This document shows positions 45,364-57,427 of a DNA stretch of 64,000 nt, piece by piece. Position numbers and translations under genes: made by a program. The stretch's first letter is position 1. Each line of letters starts with the position of its first letter. The stretch lies in NCBI GenBank assembly GCA_026936335.1, contig JAPMXV010000001.1, forward strand, positions 124,001 to 188,000, written 5' to 3'. This DNA comes from Mantamonas sphyraenae. Taxonomy: Eukaryota; CRuMs; Mantamonadidae. Below the pieces are notes generated by a model. The model was given only the letters and a program-made list of their open reading frames with translations. It was not told the DNA's origin and made no database searches.

Positions 45364-48300
45364 TCATTCCACAGACATTCCACTTTCGTCCTCATCCTCA
45401 TCATCCTCATCCACATCGTCGTCCTCGTCATCCTCGTCATCCACATCGTCATCCTCGTCCTCTTCCTCCTCCTCCTCATCATCCTCGTCATCCTCCTCGT
45501 CCGTAATATCCTCCTGGTCGTAGTCCACCTCGTCATCGTCGTCATCCGACTCTGCCCAGCCACCCACCTTCATGGTGTCCACCTCTTTCGGCGTGGCAAA
45601 ACGTTGCTTCTCGTACATGACACAGTCCTCCACGCCCGGCAGGTCCTGGATGTACTTGAGGATGGTGTTTTGGTTGAACCCAAAGTAGACTGGCCCGCTC
45701 ACTGTCGTGGTCTTGCGCGCCTCGCTGTCCGCCTTCAGATCGTTCACCCGCTTCACAATCACCGCCCAGCACGACGTCGGCGTCGGCCCCGTCAGTGTTT
45801 CCATCTGCACGCCCTCCTCACCCGGTCCGGGACGCGGCGTCACGCAGAACAGCGGGCCGTCCTCACCCTCGCGGATTTCGCTCACGTACTGCGTCTGCAC
45901 GCCGTTTGTGTACATGCTGTGGTATGTGCGCTCACACTGGTATCCCACGGGGTAGATGTACCGCGACGAATGGTACCCTCCCAGTGTGCTCACCTTGCCC
46001 AGCGAGTGCACCGTAAAGGCCCCGCTCTTGAACGGCACCACAGGGTAGCCGTTTTCGTCCTCCGGCACCCGATGGTACGAACGCACACCCGCACGACTCG
46101 CCTTTTTCGCTGTCGACATCTTGCGTCGCTTGCTGCCCCCGCTTCCTTCGCTTCCGCGTCGTCCGCCGCCTCCACGTCGCTTCCTTCCCCCGCTTCCTCC
46201 CGTGCCGCTGCCGCTGCTCGACGACGACGACGACGACGAGCCTCCCGTGGTCCCACTCACCATCACCATCATCCACGCGCCCGACTCCAGCTCCTTCTCG
46301 ATGCTTGCCGCACGCTCATCGTCGCCCGCCTCCTTGGCTGCACTCATGCGTGCCTTGAGCTCCTCGTGGTGCGACCACACACGCGACACCAGCTCCACCA
46401 CACGCTCCAGACGCTTGGTCAGGTCCCGTGCGTCCGGCCACTCCATTGTCTGGCCCTGCTCCTTCAACACCTCCTCCGTCTTGACAAACGACAGCTCTGG
46501 GTCCTTGCGCAGGTCGTCCCACGAGCCCACTCCGTGCTTGGCAACGCCCCACAGCAGCTGGAAGTCGTGCACGTTGTGACGCCACCACTCGGGTGTCCCA
46601 CTCAGCCGCAGCGTGCTTGTGCGCGAGCTCACAATCGCACTCAGCGTCTCCTGCGGAATGGTGAGCACCTCGCTGCGAAGCTTGCCCATCAGCGCCACCC
46701 GGTTCAGGATTCGCTGTGCGTACAGCTCTGCCAGCGACTCCTTCTCCACGTCGATGTGCTTCAGGTCCACCTTGGGAAACTCCTCCGGCCGCTCCTGCAT
46801 CGCGCTGCAGTCCACCACCAGACTCATGTACTCCTGGTAGAAGCTGCGCACCAGCTCTGCACTCTTGCGTTCCAGCTTACCCTTCACCTTGAACGCCTCC
46901 CAGCTCCACGGGTAGTAGAACGCCAACTGGTTCATCTCCGCATCCGTGTACACCCGGTGGCCGTAGTCGTCCTTCTCCGCATCCTCCCTTTCTGCCAGTT
47001 CGCAGTGCATCTGCGTGCCGGGTCCGTATGACATCAGCGTCGAGCGGAACGCCGCCTTTTCACGCTTTGTCCACTCAAACATGGCCTGTTCCCTCTTTTT
47101 GCGTTCCTGCTCCTCCTTCTGCTTCCTCTTCTTCTCTCGCTTCTCTGCAAGCGCCTTTTCCCGCTCCGCACGCTTTGCCTCCAGCACACGTCGCTTCTCT
47201 TCGCTCATCTTGGCTCGCTCCATGCGCTGCTCCTCCATCTTTGTGTCTCGTTCCTCCTTCTTCAGGCCCAGCTTGCGTGCCTTGATTTCCTGTTGCTCCC
47301 GGATGCGTGTGACACCCTCCTTGTCCTTCTTGGCACGCAGCTCCTTCATCACTGCGTTCTCCACAATCTTGGCATCCCGGTATCGGTCGCGGATGATTGC
47401 CTTCATCAGACTCTTCAGCCTCGACGTCAGCGCCATGCTGTTGGGCCACTCGCGCAGGTCCTTTGCATTCTCCAGCACACGTCGTGCCGCACGCAGCGAC
47501 TCCATGCCCAGCTCCGTCAGCTCCAGAAACTCCTTGCGATCGGGCGTCAACTCCAGCGCCAAATCCACCTTTTTCAGTGCTGCCTGCGCCTCTGCAATCT
47601 CCTTCATCGACTGGTTGATCATCATCGGGTCGTCCGGCTTGCTGTTGTTCAGCGTCGTGCTCGTCATGTCCTCGCCACCCTCTGCCCCAGGTGCCGTGTT
47701 GCTGTCCTGCTCGGTGTCCATTGCCTCGGCGGAGTTGTCATCCATGTCATCATCGTCCGCCGCCGCAGTCTCCTCTTTCTTGGCCACCTTTCCGTTGCTG
47801 CTGGTGCTACTGCTGGTACTACTGCCGTCCTTGGTCGTGCTTGACGTGTCTTCCTCCTGCATGCTGTCGCTTTGCTGCAGGTGCGTGTGGCCATTGCTTC
47901 CGTTGTTGTTGTTGCTCTCCTCCTGCTTCGGTGCCTTGTCCTGCATGGCTGTGGCGTCTGCGCCGTCTGCGCCGTTTGTCACTCCGCCTCCGCCCGTGAT
48001 CTGTTCCATGGCCTTGCGTGCTGCTTGTTCCACCACCTCCATCTCCATGTCCAGCTCCGGAAGCGTCACGCGTCCAAACCACGGCAGGTCCGGATCGTAG
48101 CGCATCTCGTCGTAGCGTCCAAATCCGTAGCGGTACAGCGCCACAAACAGCAGCGCGTCATCACGATGCGTCCACCAGTCCACAGGCGGCGCAGCCTGCA
48201 GCACAGGAATCGTCATGTGCAGCGGATCCTTCACCGTCTCCACAATGATCATGATCTGAGCCATCTGCCGCAAGCGCGACAGGATTGCCGTCATGTTGCG

Positions 48301-51300
48301 TTCAATGTACTGCGTCTGGTCCTTCTCCTTCCACGTCGGGTCGATGCGGATCAGCTTCATCTCCTTCTCTGGCACCTGGTACATGAACGTCAGGTCCGCA
48401 AGCATGTCCGTCTGCTTCGATGCGTCCGTGTTGGCTTCCGCTGCGTTTTCGCTCTGTTCGTTCGGCCCTCGTTTCCTGGGTCCGTCCGGCTTCTTTGCAG
48501 GCGCCGCTGCCGCTGTTGTCTGTTCTTCCTCCATCTTGGCATTGCTGTTGCTGCTGCTGCTGCTGCTTGCAGACTTGTTGGCTGCTGCTGCTGCTGCTGC
48601 TGCTGCCGCACTGCTGCTCGAACTGCTGCTGCTGCTGCTGTTGCTTGCATCGCCGTCCGACGATTCGACTTCCATTTCGCTGCTGGGTTCCGCCTTGCCC
48701 TGCTTGCCGTTCTGCTTCGTCAACTTGGCGTCCTCGGCCGCCTTCTTCTTGCGCTCGCGCTCGACCGTCTTGCGTCGCGCGAGTTCATACTCTGCATCAC
48801 GCTGCTTCTCAAACGCCAGCTCCTCCTCCATGGTCCACACACGCGGCGGGTCTTCGGCGGTGTAACGTGTGAGGCCGCCGTAGATCTGGCGTGCGGCCGT
48901 GCCCGGGTTCATCTGTGCCCAGCGTGTGTAGGCCACACTGACACGTTTGCCCTTTTCGCGGTCGCGCACAAACGACACCTCCTTGAGGTCAAACACGGAT
49001 TGGTACTCGTCACGCAGCTCGTCGGGACACAGGTTCTCCACGTGTTGGATGAACCCACGCGCGTACTCTTCCATCTCCAGCAATGTGCGGTGAGGCAGCT
49101 CCGCACGCACTCGCATCATCTCCCATTGGCCATAGCCAAGCGACAGCAGCGCACGGCGGAACTTCATGCAGTCCGTGCGTGTCCACACGTCACTGCGTCG
49201 CTTGCCACCCACGGCGGTGTACGACCCCAGCAGATCGTCCTCGTCGCCGTACTCCTCTCCGGCAGCCATGTCTTCGTCGCTCTCGTCGCTGAGGTCGCTG
49301 AGTCCGCTGAGATCGTCCTCCTCGTCGTCGCTGCCTGCGCCAAAGCGGCGCACCTGCTTGCGCTTGCGGGGCTCGATCATCATCAGCTTCTCCTCCTCCG
49401 CAAACTCGCCCTCGGGCAGCAGCTTCTTCCAGAAGTTGGGATCTTCCATGTCCACGGCCGCGTCGGCGTCGTTGGAAAAGAACGTGGCCGTGTTGTACGA
49501 ACTCAGCTTGCTCATGGCCGTGCTCTTGACGTCCGTCTCGTTCTTGGCGTCCACCACACGCATGGTCGAGCGTTCCAGGATGCTGTCGATGTCGCTCTCC
49601 TCAAACTTTTTCGACTCCTCGTCCTCGTCCTCGCGAAAGACGTCGTAGGCGCCGTGCTTGAGCAGGTCGTTCACCTCCTGCTTGTTGAGGTTGGCCAGCG
49701 TCGGCGGCTTCTCCTTCTTCTTGGACTTGCGGTCGGCGTTGTGCGACGTGGTCTCGGTCATGTTGGTGAGCACGCTGTGATGGAGACCCAGTTTGAGAGA
49801 TGCCTTTTCAAACATCTTTTCCTCGTAGGTGCGGCGTGTGATGAGGCGGTAGATCTTCACCAGCTTGGTCTGCCCGATGCGATGTGCGCGTGCCATGGCC
49901 TGGATGTCGTTCTGTGGGTTCCAATCGCTGTCAAAGATGATGATGGTGTCTGCGGCGGTGAGGTTGATGCCCAGGCCGCCTGCGCGTGTGCACAGCAGAA
50001 AGACAAAGCGGTCCGAGTCTGGCGCCGAGAAGCGCTTGATGGCCGCCTGGCGGTCGTTGCCACGCACGCCTCCGTCGATGCGCTCGTACTTGTGGTTGCG
50101 GTAGTGGAGGTAGTCCTCGAGGATGTCCAGCACCTTGACCATCTGGGAAAAGATGAGGACGCGGTGGCCCTCACGCTTGAGCTTGGGCAGCAGCTTGTCG
50201 ATGAGTACAAGCTTGCCCGACTGCTTGATGAGAAGCTGGTTGATGGCCTCGACGTCTTGGGTCTCCACCTCCTGCGTGGTGCCGCTCTCGATGCCGTTGA
50301 TGAGGTACGGGTGGTTGCAGCACTTGCGCAGCTCCATCATGATGTTGCGCATGTTGGGCAGGTTCTTGTTGGTGGCACCCTTCCACAGCACCGAGGTGTT
50401 GCGCTCCAGGATGGCGCGGTAGCATTGCTTCTGCAGCGTGGTCAGCTCCACGTGCACAATGGTCTCCTCCTTGGGAGCGATGCTCTTTTCCACATCCTCC
50501 TTGACGCGTCGCAACACATACGGCTGCATGACCTCGATGAGCGCCTCCACCTCGCTGCTGTCCGACATATCGCCAAACTTTTCCAGAAAGGCGTTGACGT
50601 CGTCAAACTTGTAGGGGTCGATAAAGTTGAGGAGAGACCACAGCTCTGCAGTGTTGTTCTGCAGCGGAGTGCCTGTGAGCAGCAGGGTGTGGTCGCGTTG
50701 CACGCGCTCCATGACCTCGAGCAGCTTGCAGTCGCGGTTTTTGAGTCGGTGCGCCTCGTCGATGACCACGTACTTGAAGGGAATGGTGCCCAGGTATGCA
50801 ATGTCCGCCATGAGCGACTCGTAGGTGGTGATCAGCGCGTGGAACTTGTACGTAAAGTTTTCCTCATCAAAGTAAAACTCGTGCTCGCGGATGATCTCGC
50901 GGGAGCGTTTTGTGCCGTGATACATGATGGCCTGTGTGCGGGAGACGGGGGGGGGGGGGGGGGGGGATGCGGGGCGGAGCAGGGTTAGCGTGTTGGTGTT
51001 GTGGGAGGGCGCCGGGGGTAGGGGGGAGGGGGGAGGGGGGAGGGGATCGGGCTGTCCACGTACGTTCTGATCCGTCCAGCGGCGAAACTCGTAGAGCCAG
51101 TTGTTGATGGTGGACAACGGGGCAATGACGAGAAAGGGCCCAGAGACTTTGTAGCGCTTGCGCAGTGTTTCGAGGATGGCAATGCTTTGGACGGTCTTGC
51201 CGAGGCCCATCTCGTCGGCGAGGATGGACGAACGCTGGTCGAGCCAACAGAGCTGGAGCCAGTTGAGGGACTCGACCTGGTAGGAGCGCAGGGTGTTTTC

Positions 51301-53238
51301 GTCCTTGAACACGGGGCTCTCCTTGAGTTCCTTAAAGGCGGCGAGTCCCGGGCGCGGGATGTGTGAGTGGGCGGCATTGTTGTGGAGCTCTGCCTTGCGC
51401 TCGTCGCTGTGGCGCAGCTCCAAGTCCTCGAGGAGATCGTTGTCGTCGATGTCCTCTGCGGTCTCCCAGGTGCAGTCGAGGTACTGGAGGGAGCACCACT
51501 TGACCATGTACTTTGTGACGGCCTCGCCGGTCTCATGGTCGACTTCCTGACGGCGAGCGACAACGCGCTCGGCCTGGCAGTAGTCTGGGTTGAAGTACAG
51601 CGAGATATCCTCCGGGTTGTCATCCTCGGGCACACCCTTGCGAGCGTCGCGTTCCCAGTAGCGGCGGATCATCATCTTGCCGTGCTTGGGGTTGATTTCC
51701 AACACGCGTTCGGTGGTGATCCACTCGCACTTGGCGTAGCTCATGCCACGCCACTTGACGAGGAAGCGCACTGTTTGTTGCTCCTCCTCCTGCACATGGG
51801 TGGGAGCCAGCACTTGCTTGCGCTTGCCTGGGGAGAGGGCGTTTGAGACGACCGAGGAGGAGGAGGAGGAGGAGGAGCTGCTGCTGCTGCTGCTGCTTGC
51901 ACTGCTGCTGCTGCTGCTGGCCGATGAGGCGAGTGTGCTTGCGCGCGACTCGTCATAGCCAGGGTAAACCCACTTGTGACCGAGCATCTTGTCGATCTTG
52001 GGTCCTTTGTCCTCCTCCTCCTCTTCGTCGTCGTCGTCGTCGTAGTACTCTGCGGCGCCGCCGTCGCGAGCGCGTGCAGCACGGTCCTCCTCCTCGATGT
52101 CATCCGAGTCATACTCGACCATGTCCATGTGCTGGACGCCGCGAGAGTTGCGTCCAGAGGAGGTGTAGCGTGGCTCGCGTGCAGAGCGTCGCTTGCCTCG
52201 CTTGGACTTTTTGCCTGCGTCGCTGTCGTCATCGTCGTCATCGTCGTCGTCGTCGTTGTCGTTGGCATAGGAAACGGGCCGTGTGGAGCGTCGCTCGCGC
52301 GAGCTGCGTCGCACGTTGGCCTCCTGTGCAAAGCGACGAACCTCGGCCGGGATGTCGTCAACGAGGCCGTCGTCGTCTTCGTCTTCGTCGTCGCCACCGT
52401 CGTCGTGGTACTCGTCGCTGTCGTCGTCTTCGTCAGCGAGGTCACTCACGTCGTCGGAGGCGAGTGAGGGTTCGGTGTCCGCCGCGTGTCCAGAGTTGTG
52501 GTTTTCCGCTTTTTTCGTACTGGCCGAAGCAGCCTCTTCCACTTCCTGCGAGGGCGACGCGGGAGACACGTTGAGGGGGTTGCGAGGTGAGGGGGTCAGT
52601 GGACATTGGTTTGAAGGTGATATGCATGTTGCAGGGGCAGGGCAATGCAGGTGCGGAGGAGGATTGGAAGGAATTCGGGTCGAGAAGGGAACAGAAGGGG
52701 CTGAAAAGGAAAAAGGCAGCATGGCTGATCAAATGCTTTGCGATGGGTGGCGTCGAAAAGGGCGGGAGGACGGAATATGGCAAGGGACGGGTGCAGGTGG
52801 CGGATGTGCGTTGTGTGGGGTGTGGGCCAAGCAGGGACAAGGACCATGCACGGGGAAGGGAGGGGTGGGGCGGCAGGGTGCGGGGAGAAGCCGGACTTGC
52901 TTGGTGGGAGCGAATGTGGGGTGGACAAAAAGAGGGAAGATTCTCAGAGGCCGGAACCTAGAGCTTGGGCAGGTGGGACGTCAAGGAGAGAGAAAATGAT
53001 TGCGTGTGGAGAAAAGTGGAAACAAAGGGCCATGCAAAGGGTGGGGTGGAGGTGGGGACCAAGGTTGAGGATGGAGGGGGTGGGAAGGGTGGAATCGTGG
53101 GGCGAGGGTCGAGATGCACGGTGCATTTCGAGCCCTCCACCGAAGCTGCGAGAAAGCAAGGGAGAGAAGGGGGTAGAGAGTGCGGGATGCGGTGGGGACG
53201 GGATAGGGGGAGATTTTGGAGGTGGAGAGACGTACCAT
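45364..53238 (-). CDS. CHD-family chromatin remodeler with C-terminal FYRN/FYRC region
   Basis: Proposed exons: 53238-53236 (ATG only, donor GTACGTCTC), 52545-51064 and 50931-45364, in phase, about 2350 residues. The first exon is inferred; the other two are firm. Acidic N terminus; tandem chromodomains near 255-385 (RFLVKWRGMSYAKCEWI, KYMVKWCSLQYLDCTWE); SNF2 ATPase with DEMGLGKT (about 447), DEAHRLKN, LLLTGTPLQNN, and helicase C with GGLGINLTAADT and DWNPQNDIQAMARAHRIGQ; SANT/SLIDE-like segments (WTRTDCMKFRRALLSLGYGQWE); poly-Ser/Ala tracts and a long charged coiled coil. Residues about 2105-2276 match FYRN (GYPVVPFKSGAFTVHSLGKV, IYPVGYQCERTYHSM) and FYRC (VYFGFNQNTILKYIQDLPG, VEDCVMYEKQRF). 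A long Asp/Glu tail ends the protein. It should slide nucleosomes at chromatin marked by methyl-lysine. Confidence 0.88.
50942..51060 (-). other. G-rich (plus-strand) core of a CHD intron
   Basis: The 132-nt intron 51063-50932 contains an uninterrupted run of about 19 G (50948-50966) and a second stretch of clustered G runs (51013-51050) on the + strand, so the transcript is C-rich and reads like an extended pyrimidine tract before the acceptor CACACAG. The intron is in frame with its exons, so retention would not cause a frameshift. Confidence 0.7.
52546..53235 (-). other. Proposed 690-nt first intron of the CHD gene
   Basis: No protein family is seen on either strand here. A consensus donor directly after an ATG at 53238 and an acceptor with pyrimidine-rich context (CCCTCGCAG) ending 52546 would join ATG to GAAGTGGAAGAG in frame. 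It is several times longer than most introns in the window and is strongly purine-rich on the + strand. Confidence 0.5.
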
Positions 53239-53310
53239 GGTGTGTGGGGGGGCAGAGCGGATAGGGTGGGGGCCGTGTCGCGCGAGGACGGAGCCAAGGT
53301 GTGGGGCAGG
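53239..53310. promoter_or_regulatory. 72-bp gap between divergent CHD and XRCC2-like genes
   Basis: If the ATG-only CHD exon is right, its start (53238) and the XRCC2-like start (53311) are head to head 72 bp apart, like other pairs in the window. Confidence 0.35.
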
Positions 53311-54252
53311 ATGTCGATTGAGAGCAAGGAGGAGCTGCTTCGACATGTGAAGCCCGATGAGAGTGCACTGGCGCTTTTTGGGCGTGAAAGACGAGTGCGT
53401 GTGAGCAGTGCGGTGCCGTTTTTTGGGCGAAAAGGGTTGCGAGCGGGCAGTGTGGTGGATGTGTGCGGGGAGAGCGGAAGCGGGAAAAGCGAGGTGCTGC
53501 TGGACATGTGTGTGCGGTTTGTGTTGGAGGTGGGCACGCAGGGACAGGGGCGTGTGGCGTGGTTGGATACGGAGTACAAGTTTGAGGCGGAGAGGCTTGC
53601 GGAGCTGGTGATCGCTCACCTGCCGCAGGACATGAGCGAGAGCCGGCGGAGGCAACGGGTGGAGGAGCTTCTGGAACATGTGGATGTATACAGGGTGGGC
53701 GACGCGTTCCAGCTGCTGATGACTGCGCAGATGCTGCATGAAGAGGCAGCGGAAGGCGGAGTCGGGTCGGGAACCGAGCGGGATGCGGAGGAAGAGAGGA
53801 GGAGAGGGCTTGGGCCGGTGAGGCTGGTGATTGTGGATGCATTGCATGGGTTCTACTACGAGGACAAGCTGGAAGATGACCTAGGGTCGATGCGAAGGAA
53901 CCCGCTGATTCCGCAAGCGTTGCGACGGCTGGCGAGCGAGGATGACATGGTGGTGGCAGTGAGCATTGGGTCGTTGACAAAGAGCAACGTGATGGGTGAG
54001 CGGAGCCGGTACATGTTTGCATGGAGCGACGCCGGCCCGCGGCACGTGGTGGAACTGCAACGGACGAGGGACGTGCGCGAGCAAGATGTGGACGAGGAGG
54101 TGGACGAAAGTGCACAAGCAACGGCGGGTGAGGAGTTGATGGCGTACCACGTGCAGAGCATGGACGGGGGTGCAGTTTGGGGAGGAGGCTCTTCTGGAAC
54201 CGGGTGGTGCTTTGTGGTGACATCGGATGGTGTGCTGGCTAGGAATGGGTGA
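53311..54252 (+). CDS. XRCC2-like RecA-family recombination protein
   Basis: 313 residues, single exon, start MSIESKEELLRHVKPDES. Walker A is GESGSGKS (53-60) in GSVVDVCGESGSGKSEVLLD. Walker B lies in PVRLVIVDALHGFYYED, where the FYY..D context is characteristic of XRCC2 (DSISAFYW.D) rather than RAD51 itself. WLDTEYKFEAERL follows the family's D(T/S)...F...RL strand. XRCC2 is the RAD51 paralog that joins RAD51D in the BCDX2 complex for homologous repair. The C terminus adds an acidic stretch (VDEEVDESAQ). The frame stays open upstream to 52738, but that part has no family similarity, so the Met at 53311 is preferred. Confidence 0.75.
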   Translation: MSIESKEELLRHVKPDESALALFGRERRVRVSSAVPFFGRKGLRAGSVVDVCGESGSGKSEVLLDMCVRFVLEVGTQGQGRVAWLDTEYKFEAERLAELVIAHLPQDMSESRRRQRVEELLEHVDVYRVGDAFQLLMTAQMLHEEAAEGGVGSGTERDAEEERRRGLGPVRLVIVDALHGFYYEDKLEDDLGSMRRNPLIPQALRRLASEDDMVVAVSIGSLTKSNVMGERSRYMFAWSDAGPRHVVELQRTRDVREQDVDEEVDESAQATAGEELMAYHVQSMDGGAVWGGGSSGTGWCFVVTSDGVLARNG

Positions 54253-54334
54253 GTACGGGTGCAAACGGGTCAAAGGGGGGGGAAGAGGAGAGGGGTGTTG
54301 GGTGCGTCGGTGGAGGCACACGAAATCAAGAGGG

Positions 54335-55280
54335 ATGGAGAAACACTTTGCCAGGTGGCCGAAACTGTCCAGCGTGGAGGGATGGGTTGGGTCTGGTTCG
54401 CAGATTGTGGATGTGTTGGATGGACGACCTGCACACTATGTGCGGATGGCTCTGGGGAGGCATGGGCCGCCCAAGGCGGTGGGTGGGTCGGAGCTGGCGC
54501 TGCCCATGTGCTTTCACTGGGGCTACTTTGTCGATCAAGCACAGCACACGTTGGAGGAGCTTCCCGAGGACGGGTACAATGTGGGCGGAGTGATGGCAGA
54601 AAACCCATTGCCGCGTTTGATGTACGCCGGCAGCAGTGTGGAGGTGCACACGCCGCTGGAGGTGGATGCGGGCCGTCAGTTGTGCAACACGCGGAACATC
54701 TCGTCGGTGGCGCTGAAAGAGAACAAAAGGACGGGCGAACCGTTGGTGTTTGTGGAGGAGGAATGCAAGATTGCAGACGAGGCGAGTGGAGAGGCGTTGG
54801 TGACGGAGACACGGTCCTTCGCCTACATTGCAGCGGACCCTCCACGTGTGCAGGCGCAGGTGGAGGAGGAAATGGAGGAAGGGGAAGCCACGGAAGGATT
54901 GGGGCTGAGTGAAGAGGAGGAGGCAGGGGCATGTGTGGAAGTGGTGACGCCAACGCCGACGATGTTGCTTCGCTACAGCGCGGCCACGTACAACGCACAC
55001 CGGATCCACTACGACATGGAGTACACTCGAGAGAAGGAAGGATACGACGCATTGGTTGTGCATGGACCGCTGATTGCAACTTTGGCTGCGTCCATGCTGC
55101 ACAGGGCGGAACCAGAGCGTGTGCTTCGTCGTTTCTCGTTCCGCAACGTCTCACCCGCGTTCTGTCCGCAACCGTTGGCGTTTGTGCATGTTCCGCAGGG
55201 GAGAGGATGGTGCACGTGTTGTGGTGCGTGCCATGGATGGTCGAGTGGTGATGGAGAGTGCCGGGGAGTGGGATCTGTGA
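54335..55280 (+). CDS. HTD2-like mitochondrial hydroxyacyl-thioester dehydratase / mesaconyl-CoA hydratase family
   Basis: About 314 residues with one frameshift. Start MEKHFARWPKLSSVEGWVG. The N-terminal half shows LPMCFHWGYF...DGYNVGG and PLPRLMYAGSSVEVHTPLEV, the pattern of the N-terminal hotdog of HTD2/RPP14-type and mesaconyl-C4-CoA hydratases. The C-terminal hotdog carries LLRYSAATYNAHRIHYDMEY and DALVVHGPLIATL, where YNAHRIHYD holds the hydratase Asp/His region, then FSFRNVSPAF. Near 55195-55202 (GCAGGGGAGAGG) the frame shifts; the continuation EDGARVVVRAMDGRVVMESAGEWDL completes the hotdog and stops at 55280. Removing one base gives a multiple of three. Likely step: dehydration of 3-hydroxyacyl-ACP in mitochondrial fatty acid synthesis. 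A long acidic insert separates the two halves. The stop is 15 bp from the convergent TBC gene. Confidence 0.75.
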
Positions 55281-55295
55281 GTGTCATTCGGTAGT

Positions 55296-57427
55296 TCATT
55301 CGTTGTCGTCTTCCACACGCTTGGCTCCCAATGGATCGAAATACTTGACCTGTTCCTCTTGTTCCTCTTGTTGTTGCTGTTGCTGTTGCTGTTGATCCTG
55401 TTGCTGGGTGTCTGCGTCGTCTGTGTGCCGAACTATTTCCGGGTTGGCACGAGTGTCGTCGCCGGTGGCTTCTTGCCAGCCGTCGTCCTCGATCTGAAAG
55501 GTGATGATGTCACGCACCTGCTTCATCTCTGCCAAGGCCATGAATACGGCGGCCTGGTCGTAGGAGGAGGTCGTGGCATCGCCGGCGTCGTCTGCCGCGG
55601 GTGCAGAGAGGAGCTCACGCTGCAGGAGAAGGATGGCCTCGTTGAGGCGTGCGCCCTGTCGTTGCATCATCTGTCGCAGTTTGGTGAGCTCCTGCCTGCT
55701 CTCCATGAGGCCAAATTCTGGGTGGGCGTGGGGACGGGAGGCGGAGGAGGCGGAGTATTGGCTGGCAGAGGAGGAGGCGCCTCCCACCTGGTTTGTGGTG
55801 ACACGAGAGCGAGCAAAGGCCGACGGGTCGATGTTTGGCTCTGCACCGATGCCCATGCTGGTGAAGAGCTCGCGTGTGTTTGCGGTGAGCGTGTCGCCAA
55901 AGCTGCTGACGATGTTGGAGGCCTTGTTCTTGCGTGCCTTTGTCTTGCGTCCGCTGTTGCGTTTGGCTGTGTTGCTGCGCCCTCGCACAAGGGACACCTC
56001 TGCCTCATCTGTTTGGTTGCTCTTGGCACTGCTGCTGCCGGAGGACGTGTTGATGCCCCACATGGGGCCAGGATCGCTGTCGCGGATCTTCTTTGCCGTG
56101 ACGATAAAGGCATGGACGGATTCGACGGGGGGATACTTAAAGAGGCGCTTGAGACACATGCTGTAGTCGCGTTCGAGCAGCTGCTCGCGGATGTAGGCAA
56201 GCATGGCGACGGCGACGTAGGGGACGAGCTCGAGGGAGGCACTGTCTGCAAAGAGGCCATCCCAGAGCACAATGACGTCTTCGAGGTGGAACTCGCGGCC
56301 AAAGAGGAGGCGGACCCAGCGCAGACCGTAGAGCTGGGGCTGGATCTCCATGGCGGTAAGATGGGCGTGGAGGGCAGGATCCCGGTCGGCCAGAATGGTG
56401 TTTTGGATGTGGTCACAGGTAAGCTTGATGGGCGCCTGCTGCTCGTCCTGTTCCGCTGCCTCGCGTTGTTCCTTGCTGAGGGCAGCGCGTTGGGAGGGAG
56501 AGAGATCGCTGACACGGTACCAGGCACAGGCGGTGTGCATGAGACGCTCAAAGATGAGATAGGTGTCCGGGACAAGATAGGCACGGTCAAGGAGTTGGGC
56601 GTAGACGGAGCCGTCTTGCTCTTGCACGGCCTCACGCTCGGTGATGTAGAGGATGGGGGCCAGCAGCTCGTGCATCCCCTGCCTGTACGACGTCTGTTCG
56701 TTCTCGCGTGCGTAGAGAAAGAGCATCTCGCGCATCATCTCTTTGACGTCCTCGCGCTGGAAAAAGTCGTTTTCCGGGTGTCTGTGGCACGGGGGAGGGG
56801 GTGGGAAAAGCCAGAGAGAGGGGAATTGGGGGGTTGGGAGTGAGCGTCGGGGGAACGGGTAGGACGGAGGGCGCGGTGGGACACACGGGTGTGGGTGTCG
56901 GGTGTGGGTTGGGTGTAGAGGGAGTTTACGTGGGATGTGCGTGTGAAGGGGCAGTGGACAGCGAGGGGGGGGGTGTCGGTGGAGGGGGTGTGTGGGTGGT
57001 GGTGAATTGGCAAAGGCCGTGGACGGGACAGGGTGAGGACGTACGTTCGATCAATGTCCTTCTGGATCTCCTTTTCGAGCTCTGTGTTTTTGAAATACTT
57101 GTTCCAGGTGCTTTCAGAGGCGGTGGAGAGCGGGTTGTTGACAACGAGGTCCTCGGGCTCTTCCTTGTGGGGATCGACGACGTGTTTGTCCAGCAGTTCC
57201 TGGTAGCGCTGGCGATGGGTGGCCAGAGTGGCTGGCCAGTCGTCGACAGGTTGCTCCTTGTCCACAAGCCCAAAGAAGACCTTCCACACAATGCTGCGCA
57301 CACGCACGCCGAGCAGTTCGCCCGCGGCGGCCTTGTCGTACGCCGTCTGGACGCCGTCAGGTCCACAGAACAGGGTTTGGAATTGGTCCTGCGGTGGATC
57401 CGGCCAGAATCCAGACGCTGTTGACAT
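55296..57427 (-). CDS. Rab GTPase-activating protein, TBC domain (TBC1D5-like)
   Basis: Exons 57427-57045 and 56781-55296, 622 residues; phases agree. The TBC catalytic fingers are intact: the arginine finger Arg127 in IDRTHPEND, rebuilt across the intron, and the glutamine finger Gln162 in YRQGMHELLAPI. LRWVRLLFGREFHLEDVIVLWDGLF is the conserved third block. A long gap between motifs (residues 170-240, charged) and the wording YRQGMHELLAP point to the TBC1D5 branch, which acts on Rab7 with retromer. The C-terminal half has basic (GRKTKARKNKAS), Ser-rich and coiled segments, then a poly-Gln tract near the end. Head to head with CFAP52. Confidence 0.88.

Noticed and set aside
50948-50966. Poly-G run as a G-quadruplex regulatory element
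   Set aside because: It lies in an intron whose transcript is the C-rich strand; explained adequately as a pyrimidine-rich tract. Its exact length may also be unreliable.
47872-50988. 1038-codon open frame on the + strand opposite the CHD gene
   Set aside because: Antisense shadow. His/Leu/Val/Gln-biased composition follows from GC-rich CHD codons; no domain; the minus strand holds conserved helicase motifs.
52738-53310. Extension of the XRCC2-like protein upstream (frame open to 52738)
   Set aside because: No similarity and purine-rich composition; fits the proposed CHD first intron on the other strand.
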